Under the pieces are notes generated by a model. It was not told the origin of the DNA. It saw only the letters and a program-made list of their open reading frames with translations, and ran no database searches. A stretch of DNA of 64,000 nt from Saccharofermentans sp. (GTDB taxonomy: Bacteria; Bacillota; Clostridia; Saccharofermentanales; Saccharofermentanaceae). Position 1 is the first letter of the stretch. The number at the start of each line of letters is the position of its first letter. The stretch is taken from the NCBI GenBank assembly GCA_024688685.1, contig JAILDX010000017.1:92871-156870 (forward strand), given 5' to 3'. Below are positions 17,215 through 25,380 of the stretch, piece after piece. Made by a program: the position numbers and the translations under genes.

Positions 17215-18210
17215 ATGCCCCATTCATCAGGCGGAGGTTCACACGGCGGCGGATCGCACGGCGGTTCCCATCATTCATCTCACAGCTCAAGAAGCTCCGG
17301 CGGCAGAGGCGGAAGTTCACATCGTGCCGGCAGTACGCCTTTCGCCGGTGCGACGAGATATGTCTATTACCGCCATAAAAAGCCCTGTTTTGTATATTCC
17401 AATTACGATATCACCAAAAAGAATACCTTGGCAAATGTGGTCGGCATTATATTTCTCATTTTCATGATCGCGCCTATCCTGGGTATAGGCATACTTGGGG
17501 CATGCGTTTCCTTTGAACAGCCAAAGAAGATCTATCCGCCGAGCGATAAGAATATCATCATAGATGACCAGCTCGGAGTCATTGACAATGCCGGTGATCT
17601 GCAGGACTCACTTGAGGAGTTCTATGATCAGACAGGCATAGTGCCTGTTGTCATCACTATCACAAACGATGCATGGAAAGATGAGTACCCCACACTGGAG
17701 CGCTACGCTTACAACAAATACTTATCCTGGTTCAGGGATGAGAAACACTGGCTTATCGTCTATTCCGCGGAGACGAAGGAAGACGGTTTCGACGACTGGT
17801 ACTGGGAAGGTATGCAGGGAAATGATACTGACCCGGTGTTGACTGAGGCGAAAACAAAAAAGTTCAATGACGAAGTTCAGAAAATGCTCCTGCAGCGCGA
17901 GAAGTACTCTGTGGGTGAAGTTTTCGAGAATGCATTTGATTCTCTCAATTCCTATGTCATGAACAAGACGTGGAACAAGCCCGTATTTTTTGCATCAGTA
18001 TCGGTGTCAGGTATATTTCTCCTGTTTATCATCGGAATAGCATTCAGCACGCTCAAACCCGTACAGACAAGTTATTACCACAAGGCTGTCCTGTGTGATG
18101 ATAAGCTCGTTGATCAGGAGAAATGCGAGTACTGCGGCGGCATTTATGTCGTCGGACTTCATACCACCTGCCCGCACTGTGCCGCGCCTCTGCCGGAGGG
18201 GAAGGATTAA
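17215..18210 (+). CDS. Membrane protein with His/Ser/Gly-rich N terminus, TPM-like domain and C-terminal zinc ribbon
   Basis: This is a 331-residue protein. Residues 1-45 are almost wholly Ser, Gly, His and Arg (for example GGGSHGGGSHGGSHHSSHSS). Two membrane segments (about 77-105 and 255-278) flank a domain of about 145 residues (DDQLGVIDNAGDLQDSLEEF, GIVPVVITIT, LERYAYNKYLSWFRDEKHWL) that resembles a TPM domain. The tail has two CxxC pairs (CEYCGG and CPHCAA), a zinc ribbon. The start at 17215 has AGGAGA eight bases upstream; the longer open frame is not needed. TPM proteins are variously linked to photosystem repair or membrane quality control; no function can be named here. Confidence 0.75.
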   Translation: MPHSSGGGSHGGGSHGGSHHSSHSSRSSGGRGGSSHRAGSTPFAGATRYVYYRHKKPCFVYSNYDITKKNTLANVVGIIFLIFMIAPILGIGILGACVSFEQPKKIYPPSDKNIIIDDQLGVIDNAGDLQDSLEEFYDQTGIVPVVITITNDAWKDEYPTLERYAYNKYLSWFRDEKHWLIVYSAETKEDGFDDWYWEGMQGNDTDPVLTEAKTKKFNDEVQKMLLQREKYSVGEVFENAFDSLNSYVMNKTWNKPVFFASVSVSGIFLLFIIGIAFSTLKPVQTSYYHKAVLCDDKLVDQEKCEYCGGIYVVGLHTTCPHCAAPLPEGKD

Positions 18211-18241
18211 CAAAAATCGAACCAAAACTCAACAAGTGTAC

Positions 18242-18269
18242 TTGACATGGGGAGTAGTTTACTTATTAC
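18242..18269 (+). promoter_or_regulatory. Promoter-like pair directly before a terminator
   Basis: TTGACA (18242-18247) and TATTAC (18264-18269) are separated by 16 bases. Transcription would start around 18276, exactly where the terminator hairpin begins, so any product would be only about 35 bases. It may be a chance match. Confidence 0.25.
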
Positions 18270-18276
18270 ATAAACA

Positions 18277-18309
18277 AGGGATCGCCGCACAATGAGCGAT
18301 CCCTTTTTA
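18277..18309 (+). terminator. Intrinsic terminator after the TPM-like gene
   Basis: AGGGATCGC (18277-18285) pairs perfectly with GCGATCCCT (18296-18304) around a 10-base loop, and a T run follows. It is 66 bases after the stop codon. Confidence 0.85.
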
Positions 18310-18447
18310 CTGACTTTCATTTTTACCGCATCAACCATTCCCACTTGAGCGAGGCTTTTGCGGCGGACTTCCGCAGAAGCATCAACGTATCTTCCGGTTT
18401 ATGCAAACTGTAAGCATCTTCGAGGACTGAAGCCGCGGAAGCCCTAC

Positions 18448-20043
18448 TTAAGCCTTTTTGATCAAGAGTGACTTACCCGTCATCTCCTTGGGCTGCGGCA
18501 GATTCATGATCTCCAGCAGTGTGGGAGCGATGTCACAGAGTCTTCCGCCCTCACGCAGAGTATATGAAGGATCATAGTTATACAGGATGAACGGAACAGG
18601 ATTTGTTGTATGAGCTGTGTGGGGCTCGCCTGTCTCGTAGTTGATCATCTGCTCTGCATTGCCGTGGTCAGCACAGATGAAGAGAACTCCGTCCATCTGC
18701 TTAACTGCGTCAACAGCAGCGCCTACGCACTGGTCGATCCTCTCGACTGCTTCGATGGCAGCGGAAAGAACACCTGTATGTCCGACCATGTCAGGGTTAG
18801 CAAAGTTGATGATGATTACATCATACTTGCCTGAAGTAATAGCTGCGTCGAGTTTCTCCGAAACCTCGGGTGCGCTCATCTCAGGCTGGAGGTCATATGT
18901 AGCAACCTTGGGTGAGTTAACAAGTGTACGGTCCTCATCCTTGTTGGGCTCCTCGATACCGCCGTTGAAGAAGAATGTAACGTGTGCGTACTTCTCTGTC
19001 TCAGCGATCCTGAGCTGCTTGAGTCCGTTGTCTGCAAGATATTCACCAAGTGTATTGACAACCTCTTCCTTCTTGAATGCGACGAACTTGTTGGGGATCG
19101 TCTCATCGTAATCCTTGAAGCAGACATATGTCAGAGGCATAAATCCGTTGTGGCGCTTCAGGAACTTGATGCACTTCGGATCATCAGCTGAACCTGCCTG
19201 TGCCTCGATATCTGAATCAGCGAAACAGAAAGCCTTTGTTATCTCACGAGCGCGGTCAGGACGGAAGTTGAAGAAGATGATGGAATCATCAGGCTTAACG
19301 AGAGATACGGGAGTACCATCGTCATTAACGATAACTGTAGGAAGAACGAACTCATCAGTTACGCCCTCATCGTAAGATGCCTGCATTGCAGCAACGGGAT
19401 CTGTCGCCTTGACACCCTCACCGATAACGAGTGAGTCGTAAGCCTTCTGGATACGGTCCCAGTTATTGTCTCTGTCCATAGCGTAGTAACGGCCGGACAT
19501 TGATGCAACCTTGCCGCAGCCGATCTCAGCCATCTTGTCAACGAGAGCCTGGAGATAATCCTTGCCTGATGCCGGAGGAGTATCACGTCCGTCAAAGAAA
19601 GGATGTACATAAACACGGTCAAGACCGTTCTTCTTACACATCTCGATGATCGCATAAAGATGCGTGTTGTGGCTGTGAACGCCGCCGTCCGAAAGGAGAC
19701 CCCAGATATGGAGATCTGATCCCTTCTCCTTGCAGTTATTGATCGCGCGGAGGAGCTCCTCGTTCTCGAAAAAGACTCCATCCTCGATATACTTCGTGAT
19801 GAGTGTGAGGTCCTGATAGATGATTCTTCCTGAACCGATGTTCATGTGACCAACTTCCGAGTTGCCCATCTGTCCGTCGGGAAGTCCGACTGCAAGACCT
19901 GATGCAAAGCCCTTAACGTAAGGACACTCTGCTCTCAGCTTGTCCATTACAGGCGTCTTGGCCATTGCAACAGCATTAGCCTCAGGGTTCTCAGAGATGC
20001 CGTATCCGTCGAGGACCATCAATACTACTGGTTTCTGTCTCAT
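18448..20043 (-). CDS. gpmI: 2,3-bisphosphoglycerate-independent phosphoglycerate mutase
   Basis: This 531-residue enzyme of the alkaline phosphatase superfamily interconverts 3- and 2-phosphoglycerate in glycolysis using two Mn ions. Landmarks are VLMVLDGYGIS (first metal Asp), GQMGNSEVGHMNIGSGR containing the phosphorylated Ser (about residue 63), VYVHPFFDGRDTPP, FFNFRPDRARE (about 263), NFANPDMVGHTG and FICADHGNAEQM with C-terminal metal ligands. The length is usual for bacterial enzymes. It is 61 bases downstream of the DUF4250 gene on the same strand and may be co-transcribed with it. Confidence 0.96.
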   Translation of the reverse strand: MRQKPVVLMVLDGYGISENPEANAVAMAKTPVMDKLRAECPYVKGFASGLAVGLPDGQMGNSEVGHMNIGSGRIIYQDLTLITKYIEDGVFFENEELLRAINNCKEKGSDLHIWGLLSDGGVHSHNTHLYAIIEMCKKNGLDRVYVHPFFDGRDTPPASGKDYLQALVDKMAEIGCGKVASMSGRYYAMDRDNNWDRIQKAYDSLVIGEGVKATDPVAAMQASYDEGVTDEFVLPTVIVNDDGTPVSLVKPDDSIIFFNFRPDRAREITKAFCFADSDIEAQAGSADDPKCIKFLKRHNGFMPLTYVCFKDYDETIPNKFVAFKKEEVVNTLGEYLADNGLKQLRIAETEKYAHVTFFFNGGIEEPNKDEDRTLVNSPKVATYDLQPEMSAPEVSEKLDAAITSGKYDVIIINFANPDMVGHTGVLSAAIEAVERIDQCVGAAVDAVKQMDGVLFICADHGNAEQMINYETGEPHTAHTTNPVPFILYNYDPSYTLREGGRLCDIAPTLLEIMNLPQPKEMTGKSLLIKKA

Positions 20044-20104
20044 ATATATTTCCTCCGAAATTATTTTTATCCGTGCCTATTATAATATGCTTCCCGAATA
20101 TTTA

Positions 20105-20281
20105 TTACACAAATTTATTGAGCTCTTCGTCGTATATATAGTTAACTTCGGCTAACTTGCTGCAGATATTCTCTTTATCCAGCATGAGAGAACTGCACAT
20201 TTCGTCGAGGGAGCTGTACTCATCCCTGAGCTTCATATTAACAAAACTTAAGAGCATTACCGGGTCTTTTGGCAGATCCAT
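20105..20281 (-). CDS. DUF4250 domain protein (58 residues)
   Basis: This short gene encodes a protein beginning MDLPKDPVMLLSFVNMKLRD and ending DEELNKFV. It matches my memory of DUF4250 proteins, which are about 55-65 residues long and start with the same Leu-Pro-Lys-Asp-Pro and Leu-Ser-Phe-Val-Asn words. The middle (SLDEMCSSLMLDKENICSKL) is a predicted helix-turn-helix-like pair of helices. The function is unknown. An ACGGAGGTAATATTT ribosome binding site precedes the ATG at 20281. It lies between gpmI and the divergent GTPase pair and is easily missed because of its size. Confidence 0.85.
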   Translation of the reverse strand: MDLPKDPVMLLSFVNMKLRDEYSSLDEMCSSLMLDKENICSKLAEVNYIYDEELNKFV

Positions 20282-20378
20282 AAATATTACCTCCGTTTAC
20301 TGCGTTGCCTACTGCATTATATGTTATTTATACCGATTATGTTGTAAAATTATCACATATATTCGTTGGAGGATCACT

Positions 20379-21542
20379 ATGGCAAGATTAAGTCCCCGTG
20401 GCATTGCAGATCAGGTTATGTCCAAGATCAATAATGAATACGACAACCTGGCAAGCCTGAACATAATGGTCCTCGGTAAGACAGGTGTCGGCAAAAGTAC
20501 TCTCATCAACAGGATCTTCGAAGAGAAGATGGTCGAGGCCGGAACCGGAAAGCCGGTTACCAACAGCATCGTCAAGGTTGAGCAGGAGGGTATCCCGCTC
20601 GTTCTGTATGATACGCCCGGTCTTGAGCTGACGGGGGCGAACGATTTCGAGGCACTGTCTAAGCAGATCACAAAGCTTATCCATGAGTATTTTAACGACA
20701 AGATCGTGGGCAACGAGATCCACTGCATCCTGTACTGCGTAAGCACCGCTTCGCACAGGTTTGAAGGGGCCGAGTCGGATTTTCTGAGGGGAATACTCGA
20801 CAAGACAAAAGAGTATAACGTGCCCGTTATCATTGTTCTCACGCAGTCATTTTCGAGGTCTGATGCTGAGGAGATGAAGCAGGTCATCGAGGCCGAGAAT
20901 CTCCCGATCTCCGCAATAATCCCGGTACTGGCTGACGAGTATGAGTTTGACGAAGACATTATCATTCCGCCGTACGGAATCGATACGCTGACGGAGAAGA
21001 TGGCAGACATACTTCCCGACTCTATCCGCAACACGTTTATCGCGCTTGAGTCGGCGAACCTCGCACTCAAGACGAAGCGCGCAAGGGTTGCAGTTACGAC
21101 CGCGACGATCACGGCTGCAGCGACAGGCGTTCTCCCTATTCCGATCGCGGATTCGAGCATCGTTATTCCGGACCAGATCGCCATGCTCGTCGGCATTTCG
21201 ATCGCCTTTGGTCTGAGGATCGATAAGGAGACTTCGTCCATAATCAGCGGAACCATAAATGCGATCGGACCGACTGTTTTCGGGAAGAATCTCAAGTACA
21301 GCCTGTTCAAGATAATTCCGGGAATCGGACTTGTAATGTCGGGAACGACGATCGCGAGCGTGACTTACGCGCTCGGGGAGACATATATAAAGGTGCTTAC
21401 GGGCATCTATACGGGTGAGATCAAGAAAGAGGAAATGGAGACACCCGAGACAAAGAAACTGATATCAGATATGTTCATGCGGGAGATGAGTTCTTCAGCA
21501 GTTAAGGCCAAGGAGGTATCAAATGGCGGAAATGCTCAATAA
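20379..21542 (+). CDS. Era-like GTPase with DUF697-like C-terminal domain, first of tandem pair
   Basis: This is a 387-residue protein. The GTPase domain (about residues 25-195) has the P-loop IMVLGKTGVGKSTLINRI, switch II DTPGLELTG and the family words GNEIHCILYCVSTASHRFE and VIIVLTQSFSRSD. The last one takes the place of the usual TKxD base-recognition loop. The C-terminal half (about 240-350: ARVAVTTATITAAATGVLPI, SSIVIPDQIAMLVGISIAFG) is a Gly/Ala-rich hydrophobic domain of the DUF697 type that probably inserts in or lies on the membrane. The start at 20379 follows TTGGAGGATCACT. It overlaps the second copy by 20 bases. The role is unknown. Confidence 0.82.
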   Translation: MARLSPRGIADQVMSKINNEYDNLASLNIMVLGKTGVGKSTLINRIFEEKMVEAGTGKPVTNSIVKVEQEGIPLVLYDTPGLELTGANDFEALSKQITKLIHEYFNDKIVGNEIHCILYCVSTASHRFEGAESDFLRGILDKTKEYNVPVIIVLTQSFSRSDAEEMKQVIEAENLPISAIIPVLADEYEFDEDIIIPPYGIDTLTEKMADILPDSIRNTFIALESANLALKTKRARVAVTTATITAAATGVLPIPIADSSIVIPDQIAMLVGISIAFGLRIDKETSSIISGTINAIGPTVFGKNLKYSLFKIIPGIGLVMSGTTIASVTYALGETYIKVLTGIYTGEIKKEEMETPETKKLISDMFMREMSSSAVKAKEVSNGGNAQ

Positions 21543-22686
21543 GGAAGTTGTGGATAAAATCATATCCACCGTTAAGGAAGAGTTTGAGAAGATGCCCAAG
21601 CTCAACATTATGGTGCTCGGAAAGACGGGCGTCGGCAAGAGCACGCTCATAAACAGCATCTTTGGAGACTCCCTCGTAAGGACAGGCATCGGACGTCCCG
21701 TTACATCCGATATCGTCCGCGTTGAGAAGAAGGATTTCCCGCTTGCGTTATACGATACTCCCGGCCTCGAGCTTCGCGGAGAGAATGATTTTTCCTCGCT
21801 CTCTGAGCAGGTAATAAAGGTTATCAAAGACTGTTTCACTGACGATATCGAAGGCAACGAGATCCACTGCATCCTTTACTGCGTCAACACGGCTTCCCAC
21901 AGATTTGAGCCCTCCGAAGCAGCTCTTCTGAAGAAGATCGCCGACAAGATAAAGGGCTACAATGTTCCCGTCATCATAGTCATGACACAGTCGTTCTCAA
22001 AGAAGGATGCGGAGAACCTGAAGAAGGTCATCGAGGCAGAGAATATGCCCGTTTCGGCTATCGTTCCCGTCCTTGCGAAGGACTATGTCATCGATGCCGG
22101 AATAGTCAAGAAAGCTTACGGAATTGATGATCTTGCCGAGATCATGGCACAGATCCTTCCCGAGGCTATTCAAGATACATTTATCGCACTCGAGAAAGCA
22201 AATCTCGCACTCAAGGTCCGCAAGGCGCGCGCCATCGTTGCAACAGCCGCAACAGGTGCCGCTGCCGCAGGCGCAATCCCGCTCCCCATGGCTGATGCCG
22301 CAGTGCTCGTTCCCGACCAGATCGCGATGCTTGCGGGCATAACTGCTGCCTTCGGTTTCCCTGTTGATCAGGGCACACTCATGACAGTTATTTCAGGAAC
22401 TATCGGGTCAGCCGGAGCGACTGTTTTGGGAAGAACGGTTGTGAGCAACCTCTTAAAGCTCATTCCGGGTGCAGGAACCGCCGCAGGCGCTGCAATATCA
22501 GGTGCCACAGCCGCAGCAATCACCTACACGCTCGGTGAGGTCTATATCCAGATACTGACAAAGGTAAGTCACGGCGATATGAATATGGCCGATCTCAACA
22601 CCGATGAAGGAAGGGCACAGATAAGCAAGATGTTCCTCGAGAGCATCAAGATGAAGCGCAAGCCTAACGGAGAGATAGAAGAGTAA
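21523..22686 (+). CDS. Era-like GTPase with DUF697-like C-terminal domain, second of tandem pair
   Basis: This protein has exactly the same length (387 residues) and domain order as the preceding gene, with identical GTPase words (IMVLGKTGVGKSTLIN, DTPGLELRG, GNEIHCILYCVNTASHRFE, TQSFSKKDAE) but a different C-terminal membrane region (TGAAAAGAIPLPMADAAVLV, PDQIAMLAGITAAFGF). The two copies are clearly paralogues and diverge most outside the GTPase motifs. The start (ATGGCGGAAATG) lies within the end of the first gene after AAGGAGGTATCAA, so the two are translationally coupled and probably form a hetero-oligomer. The gene ends one base before the convergent acetyltransferase gene. Confidence 0.82.
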   Translation: MAEMLNKEVVDKIISTVKEEFEKMPKLNIMVLGKTGVGKSTLINSIFGDSLVRTGIGRPVTSDIVRVEKKDFPLALYDTPGLELRGENDFSSLSEQVIKVIKDCFTDDIEGNEIHCILYCVNTASHRFEPSEAALLKKIADKIKGYNVPVIIVMTQSFSKKDAENLKKVIEAENMPVSAIVPVLAKDYVIDAGIVKKAYGIDDLAEIMAQILPEAIQDTFIALEKANLALKVRKARAIVATAATGAAAAGAIPLPMADAAVLVPDQIAMLAGITAAFGFPVDQGTLMTVISGTIGSAGATVLGRTVVSNLLKLIPGAGTAAGAAISGATAAAITYTLGEVYIQILTKVSHGDMNMADLNTDEGRAQISKMFLESIKMKRKPNGEIEE

Positions 22687-23247
22687 TCAGTCTTTGTATT
22701 CGTCAGCCAGGATCGAGAAATACATCCTGCTCTCGTAAGACCCGTCTTCCATCCTGAAGTAGTCGCGGAGAGTCCCCTCATATGTGAAACCGCATTTCGA
22801 GATAACACCTCTCGACTTTGTATTGGTGGTCCTGCAGCATATCTGCACCTTGTGAAGGCCTATCGTCCTGAATCCGTAACCGATCACCGCCCTGCACGCC
22901 TCGGTGGCATACCCCTTGCGCTGAAAACCGGTACCGATACAGTACTCGATCTCTGCGAAACCGTTCCGCGCATCCACCAGGAAATACGCTATCTGACCGA
23001 TACACTCCCCCGAATCCTTCTGAATAACAGCCCACCGGTAATAGTTGGGATTGCCGTATCCCTGTATGTACTTGTCCAGCAGACCTTTGACATCCTCAAC
23101 CGTCTCATAAACGGGTTCCCCGTAATTGATCTGAACATCGGGATCAGACGCCCAGTTCCTGTGAACAGAATCTGCGTCATCTTCAGTAAACCGTCTGAGG
23201 AGGAGGCGTTCCGTATTTATCTCTTCAGTATATGTCTCTTTCAGCAT
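22687..23247 (-). CDS. GNAT-family N-acetyltransferase (RimJ/RimL type)
   Basis: This 186-residue protein begins with the family opening INTERLLLRRFTEDDADSV. It has the acetyl-CoA binding strand and loop IEYCIGTGFQRKGYATEACRA (R/QxxGxG/A variant) around residues 103-123. The C-terminal CGFTYEGTLRDYF is the usual RimJ/RimL ending. The substrate may be a ribosomal protein N terminus, an amino acid or an antibiotic; sequence does not decide. Its ATG shares one base with the stop codon of the lipoprotein gene upstream, so it belongs to a three-gene cluster of unlike proteins. Confidence 0.85.
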   Translation of the reverse strand: MLKETYTEEINTERLLLRRFTEDDADSVHRNWASDPDVQINYGEPVYETVEDVKGLLDKYIQGYGNPNYYRWAVIQKDSGECIGQIAYFLVDARNGFAEIEYCIGTGFQRKGYATEACRAVIGYGFRTIGLHKVQICCRTTNTKSRGVISKCGFTYEGTLRDYFRMEDGSYESRMYFSILADEYKD

Positions 23248-23609
23248 TACTTTACTCTCTTAAATGTCCTCGGGAATCCCAGATCCATCTGCAGAACAAG
23301 GCTGTCTCCGGTGAGTGTATAGCTGTAAGCAAACTCGAGTCCGGTCTCCTCATCCTTAACCTTAACGAACTTCATTGATTCATTGATGGTATACGGGCCT
23401 TCTATCTTCGCGCTGCCGGCATCATCGATGCACATGCCGTTGTTCCTGAAAGTGATCGTGGATACTTCATTTCCGGTCCCTTCCCATGTCCCCACGAGTT
23501 CATTCGCAGGAGCCTGTGACGTTCCGCAGGCTGAGCTGCATGCCGCAAGACCAAAAGTCATGCAGATGATCATGCAGAAAAGAATAATGTATTTGAGTAA
23601 TTTCTTCAT
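23247..23609 (-). CDS. Small lipoprotein, DUF5640-like
   Basis: This 120-residue protein has a signal peptide with lipobox (MKKLLKYIILFCMIICMTF, then LAAC, Cys24). A beta-rich mature part follows, with LVGTWEGTGNEVSTITFRNN and GDSLVLQMDLGFPRTFKRVK. The pattern of a Gly-Thr-Trp opening followed by strands ending in a signature Thr-Phe-Lys-Arg tail is that of small lipocalin-like or DUF5640 lipoproteins. No activity can be assigned. Its ATG overlaps the stop of the 49-codon gene upstream (ATGA) and its own stop overlaps the acetyltransferase start. Confidence 0.75.
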   Translation of the reverse strand: MKKLLKYIILFCMIICMTFGLAACSSACGTSQAPANELVGTWEGTGNEVSTITFRNNGMCIDDAGSAKIEGPYTINESMKFVKVKDEETGLEFAYSYTLTGDSLVLQMDLGFPRTFKRVK

Positions 23610-23755
23610 GGCATTAACACATTCCCAACGTTGTCTAACATAATTCCTGTAACAGTGATCTCCCCGGGAAGCGCTTCGGGATTGGACTCTCCCGTACAAC
23701 TGCAGAAACTAAAGGTCAGAGCAGCCGCAGCAAACAAGACAGCTAATCTCTTCAC
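23606..23755 (-). CDS. 49-residue exported peptide or mini-lipoprotein, GTG start
   Basis: Starting from a GTG at 23755 with GGAGGTAACAGATACT just upstream, an open frame of 49 codons reads MKRLAVLFAAAALTFSFCSC followed by a short polar tail ending NVGNVLMP. The N terminus is a textbook signal sequence with two Cys at its end (FCSC), which is a poor but possible lipobox. The stop codon overlaps the next ATG as ATGA, the usual sign of translational coupling, and supports a real gene. It is the first gene of the cluster with the lipoprotein and acetyltransferase. No family is recognised. Confidence 0.6.
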   Translation of the reverse strand: MKRLAVLFAAAALTFSFCSCTGESNPEALPGEITVTGIMLDNVGNVLMP

Positions 23756-23835
23756 AGTATCTGTTACCTCCAGCTTCCCACGATGATTTGATATTTTACC
23801 ACCAAAAAATAATGACGAAATCTAATTGATATAAC

Positions 23836-23863
23836 TTGTAATAATTTGTTATGAAAGTATAAT
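23836..23863 (+). promoter_or_regulatory. Promoter of the Ala-rich coiled-coil gene
   Basis: TTGTAA (23836-23841) and a perfect TATAAT (23858-23863) are 16 bases apart, in an AT-rich region about 45 bases before the start codon. Transcription should begin near 23870. Confidence 0.65.
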
Positions 23864-23909
23864 ATATATTAACAGTTTGTTCACAAAATTTCTGTTAAGG
23901 GTGGTTGCT

Positions 23910-25142
23910 ATGTCAAGTATTATTGATGCATTTAAGGGTAAGAATGGCAGTAAGCTGGCAAGTCCTGCTGTCGGACTCTCAGCTGCAGGTAATTCATCTG
24001 CAGGTAATTCGGGAAGTCGTCCCGAAGCTGAGAAGGCTAATGTTTCAAAGATTAATAATCCGGCGGCTAATTACGCAAGAGAGCGTGCCGCTGCTGCCAA
24101 GGCACAGATCGAAGCAAGGAAGGCTATGGAAGAGTCACGCAAGTCTGATGACGTTTCCGAATCTTCAGTTGTCAAGGAAGAGCCCAAGTCTGCAGCACCT
24201 GTAGGTCTCAAGGCTCCCATCAAGCGTCCGCCGTCAGCGTCTATCAACAGAGCTCAGGCAATGGCCGCTATGCAGCAGCCCGGACGTCCGGGTTCATCTT
24301 CCGGTTCAGAGAGGTTAGAATCCTCTGCTCCTTCTTTTGGCGGAAGATCAAAGACTGCAACAACACTGGCAGCTGAGAAGGCTAAGATCGAGTTGAGCAA
24401 GGCTAAGAACCGCGAGGAGCGCGCCGAGAAGGAAGCTGAGACTACTGCAACAAAGTCTGAAGAGGCAAAGAATGCAGTTGTTGAGGCTGGCAAGGCTCTC
24501 GAAGCAACAGTCAAGGCTCTTGAGGAAGCTGATAAGGCTGCTGTCGCTGCAGACGGCGAGTACCAGACAGCTCTTACAGCCGCTGACGCTGCTCAGGCAG
24601 AGGCAGACAAGGCCGCAGAGTTAGCTGCTGTAGCTGCTGCAAAGGCTCAGGAAGCTAAGGCTTTCGCTACACAGAAGAAGACAGAGCTCGATGCAAGAAT
24701 CGCCGCAAAGACAGCCGAAGAGAAAGCAAAGACCGCAGCTGAAGAGTTTGAGAAGGAAGCAATCAATGCATCTTCCCAGGCTGACGAGCTGGCAAAGAGC
24801 GCTCAGACACGTCTCGCAGAAGCAAAGCAGGCTACAAAGACTGCTGAAGAAGAGTACGAGCTCGCTGAGAAGAAGAGAATCGAAGAAGATAATAGGATCG
24901 CAGCTGAGAAGGCTGAAGAAGAAGCTCAGAAGGCAGCTGCTATCGCTAGAGAGAAGGCCGAGGCCGCAGCAAAGAAGGCTGAGGAAGCTATGGCTGCAGC
25001 AAGAAAGGCTGAAGAAGAAGCAAGACTCGCAGCTCAGCAGGCTGAAGAAGAAGCACGCAGAGCTCTTGAACTCGCACAGAAGAAGGCTGAGTTCACAAAC
25101 CTGTCTGGCGACACCATTATCGCTGATGACGCAGTTGAGTAA
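23910..25142 (+). CDS. Ala/Lys/Glu-rich coiled-coil protein of unknown function
   Basis: This 410-residue protein has no signal peptide or membrane segment. Residues 1-165 are low in structure and rich in Ser, Ala, Pro and Gly (for example KIELSKAKNREERAEKEAET marks the change). From about residue 160 to 395 the sequence is an almost unbroken coiled coil of Ala, Glu and Lys with heptad-like repeats such as KKAEEAMAAARKAEEEARLA. The tail TNLSGDTIIADDAVE is polar and conserved-looking. The composition resembles TolA-, KfrA- or PspA-like rods; no functional domain can be named. ATG 23910 follows AAGGGTGG. A clear promoter and a strong terminator flank it, so it is a monocistronic and probably well expressed gene. 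Confidence 0.8.
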   Translation: MSSIIDAFKGKNGSKLASPAVGLSAAGNSSAGNSGSRPEAEKANVSKINNPAANYARERAAAAKAQIEARKAMEESRKSDDVSESSVVKEEPKSAAPVGLKAPIKRPPSASINRAQAMAAMQQPGRPGSSSGSERLESSAPSFGGRSKTATTLAAEKAKIELSKAKNREERAEKEAETTATKSEEAKNAVVEAGKALEATVKALEEADKAAVAADGEYQTALTAADAAQAEADKAAELAAVAAAKAQEAKAFATQKKTELDARIAAKTAEEKAKTAAEEFEKEAINASSQADELAKSAQTRLAEAKQATKTAEEEYELAEKKRIEEDNRIAAEKAEEEAQKAAAIAREKAEAAAKKAEEAMAAARKAEEEARLAAQQAEEEARRALELAQKKAEFTNLSGDTIIADDAVE

Positions 25143-25168
25143 GTCAGGTTAAGTAGTGTAACGATTAG

Positions 25169-25195
25169 ACCGCCTCACATGTGAGGCGGTTTTTT
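25169..25195 (+). terminator. Strong intrinsic terminator
   Basis: ACCGCCTCACATGTGAGGCG followed by GT is a perfect 22-bp palindrome at 25169-25190, followed by a run of T. It is 26 bases after the coiled-coil gene. Confidence 0.95.
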
Positions 25196-25220
25196 GTTGC
25201 AAATGAAACTGATGTTGATT

Positions 25221-25335
25221 TGTTACACAAGCTGTTACACAAAAATCGATTTCAAAAGCTTTTTTGTGTAAATCAGGCCAAATTTACACAAGTCGTTACA
25301 AAAAAAATCATTTCAGACGAGTTTTTGTGTAACAA
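25221..25335. repeat. Two-copy 61-bp tandem repeat with internal inverted repeats
   Basis: TTACACAAG occurs at 25223 and 25284, TTACA at 25235 and 25296, and TTTTTGTGTAA at 25261 and 25322, all exactly 61 bases apart. Within each copy TTACAnAAAAA is the inverse of TTTTTGTGTAA, so each unit can fold into an AT-rich hairpin with a loop of about 15 bases. It lies between the terminator at 25169 and the tRNA-Arg gene. Confidence 0.75.
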
Positions 25336-25380
25336 GAAATCCTTAAACTCACATAACTGTTGAATCCCCTGCTGAGCGAA

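Noticed and set aside
25223..25333. TTACACAA words considered as DnaA boxes or an origin
   Set aside because: They do not match TTATCCACA and no dnaA, dnaN or parAB gene is present.
25360..25378. GAATCCCCTGCTGAG resembles the 3' end of the nearby tRNA-Arg, as in an attachment-site duplication
   Set aside because: The match is imperfect (about 15 of 20), short, and no integrase or mobile gene lies between the copies.
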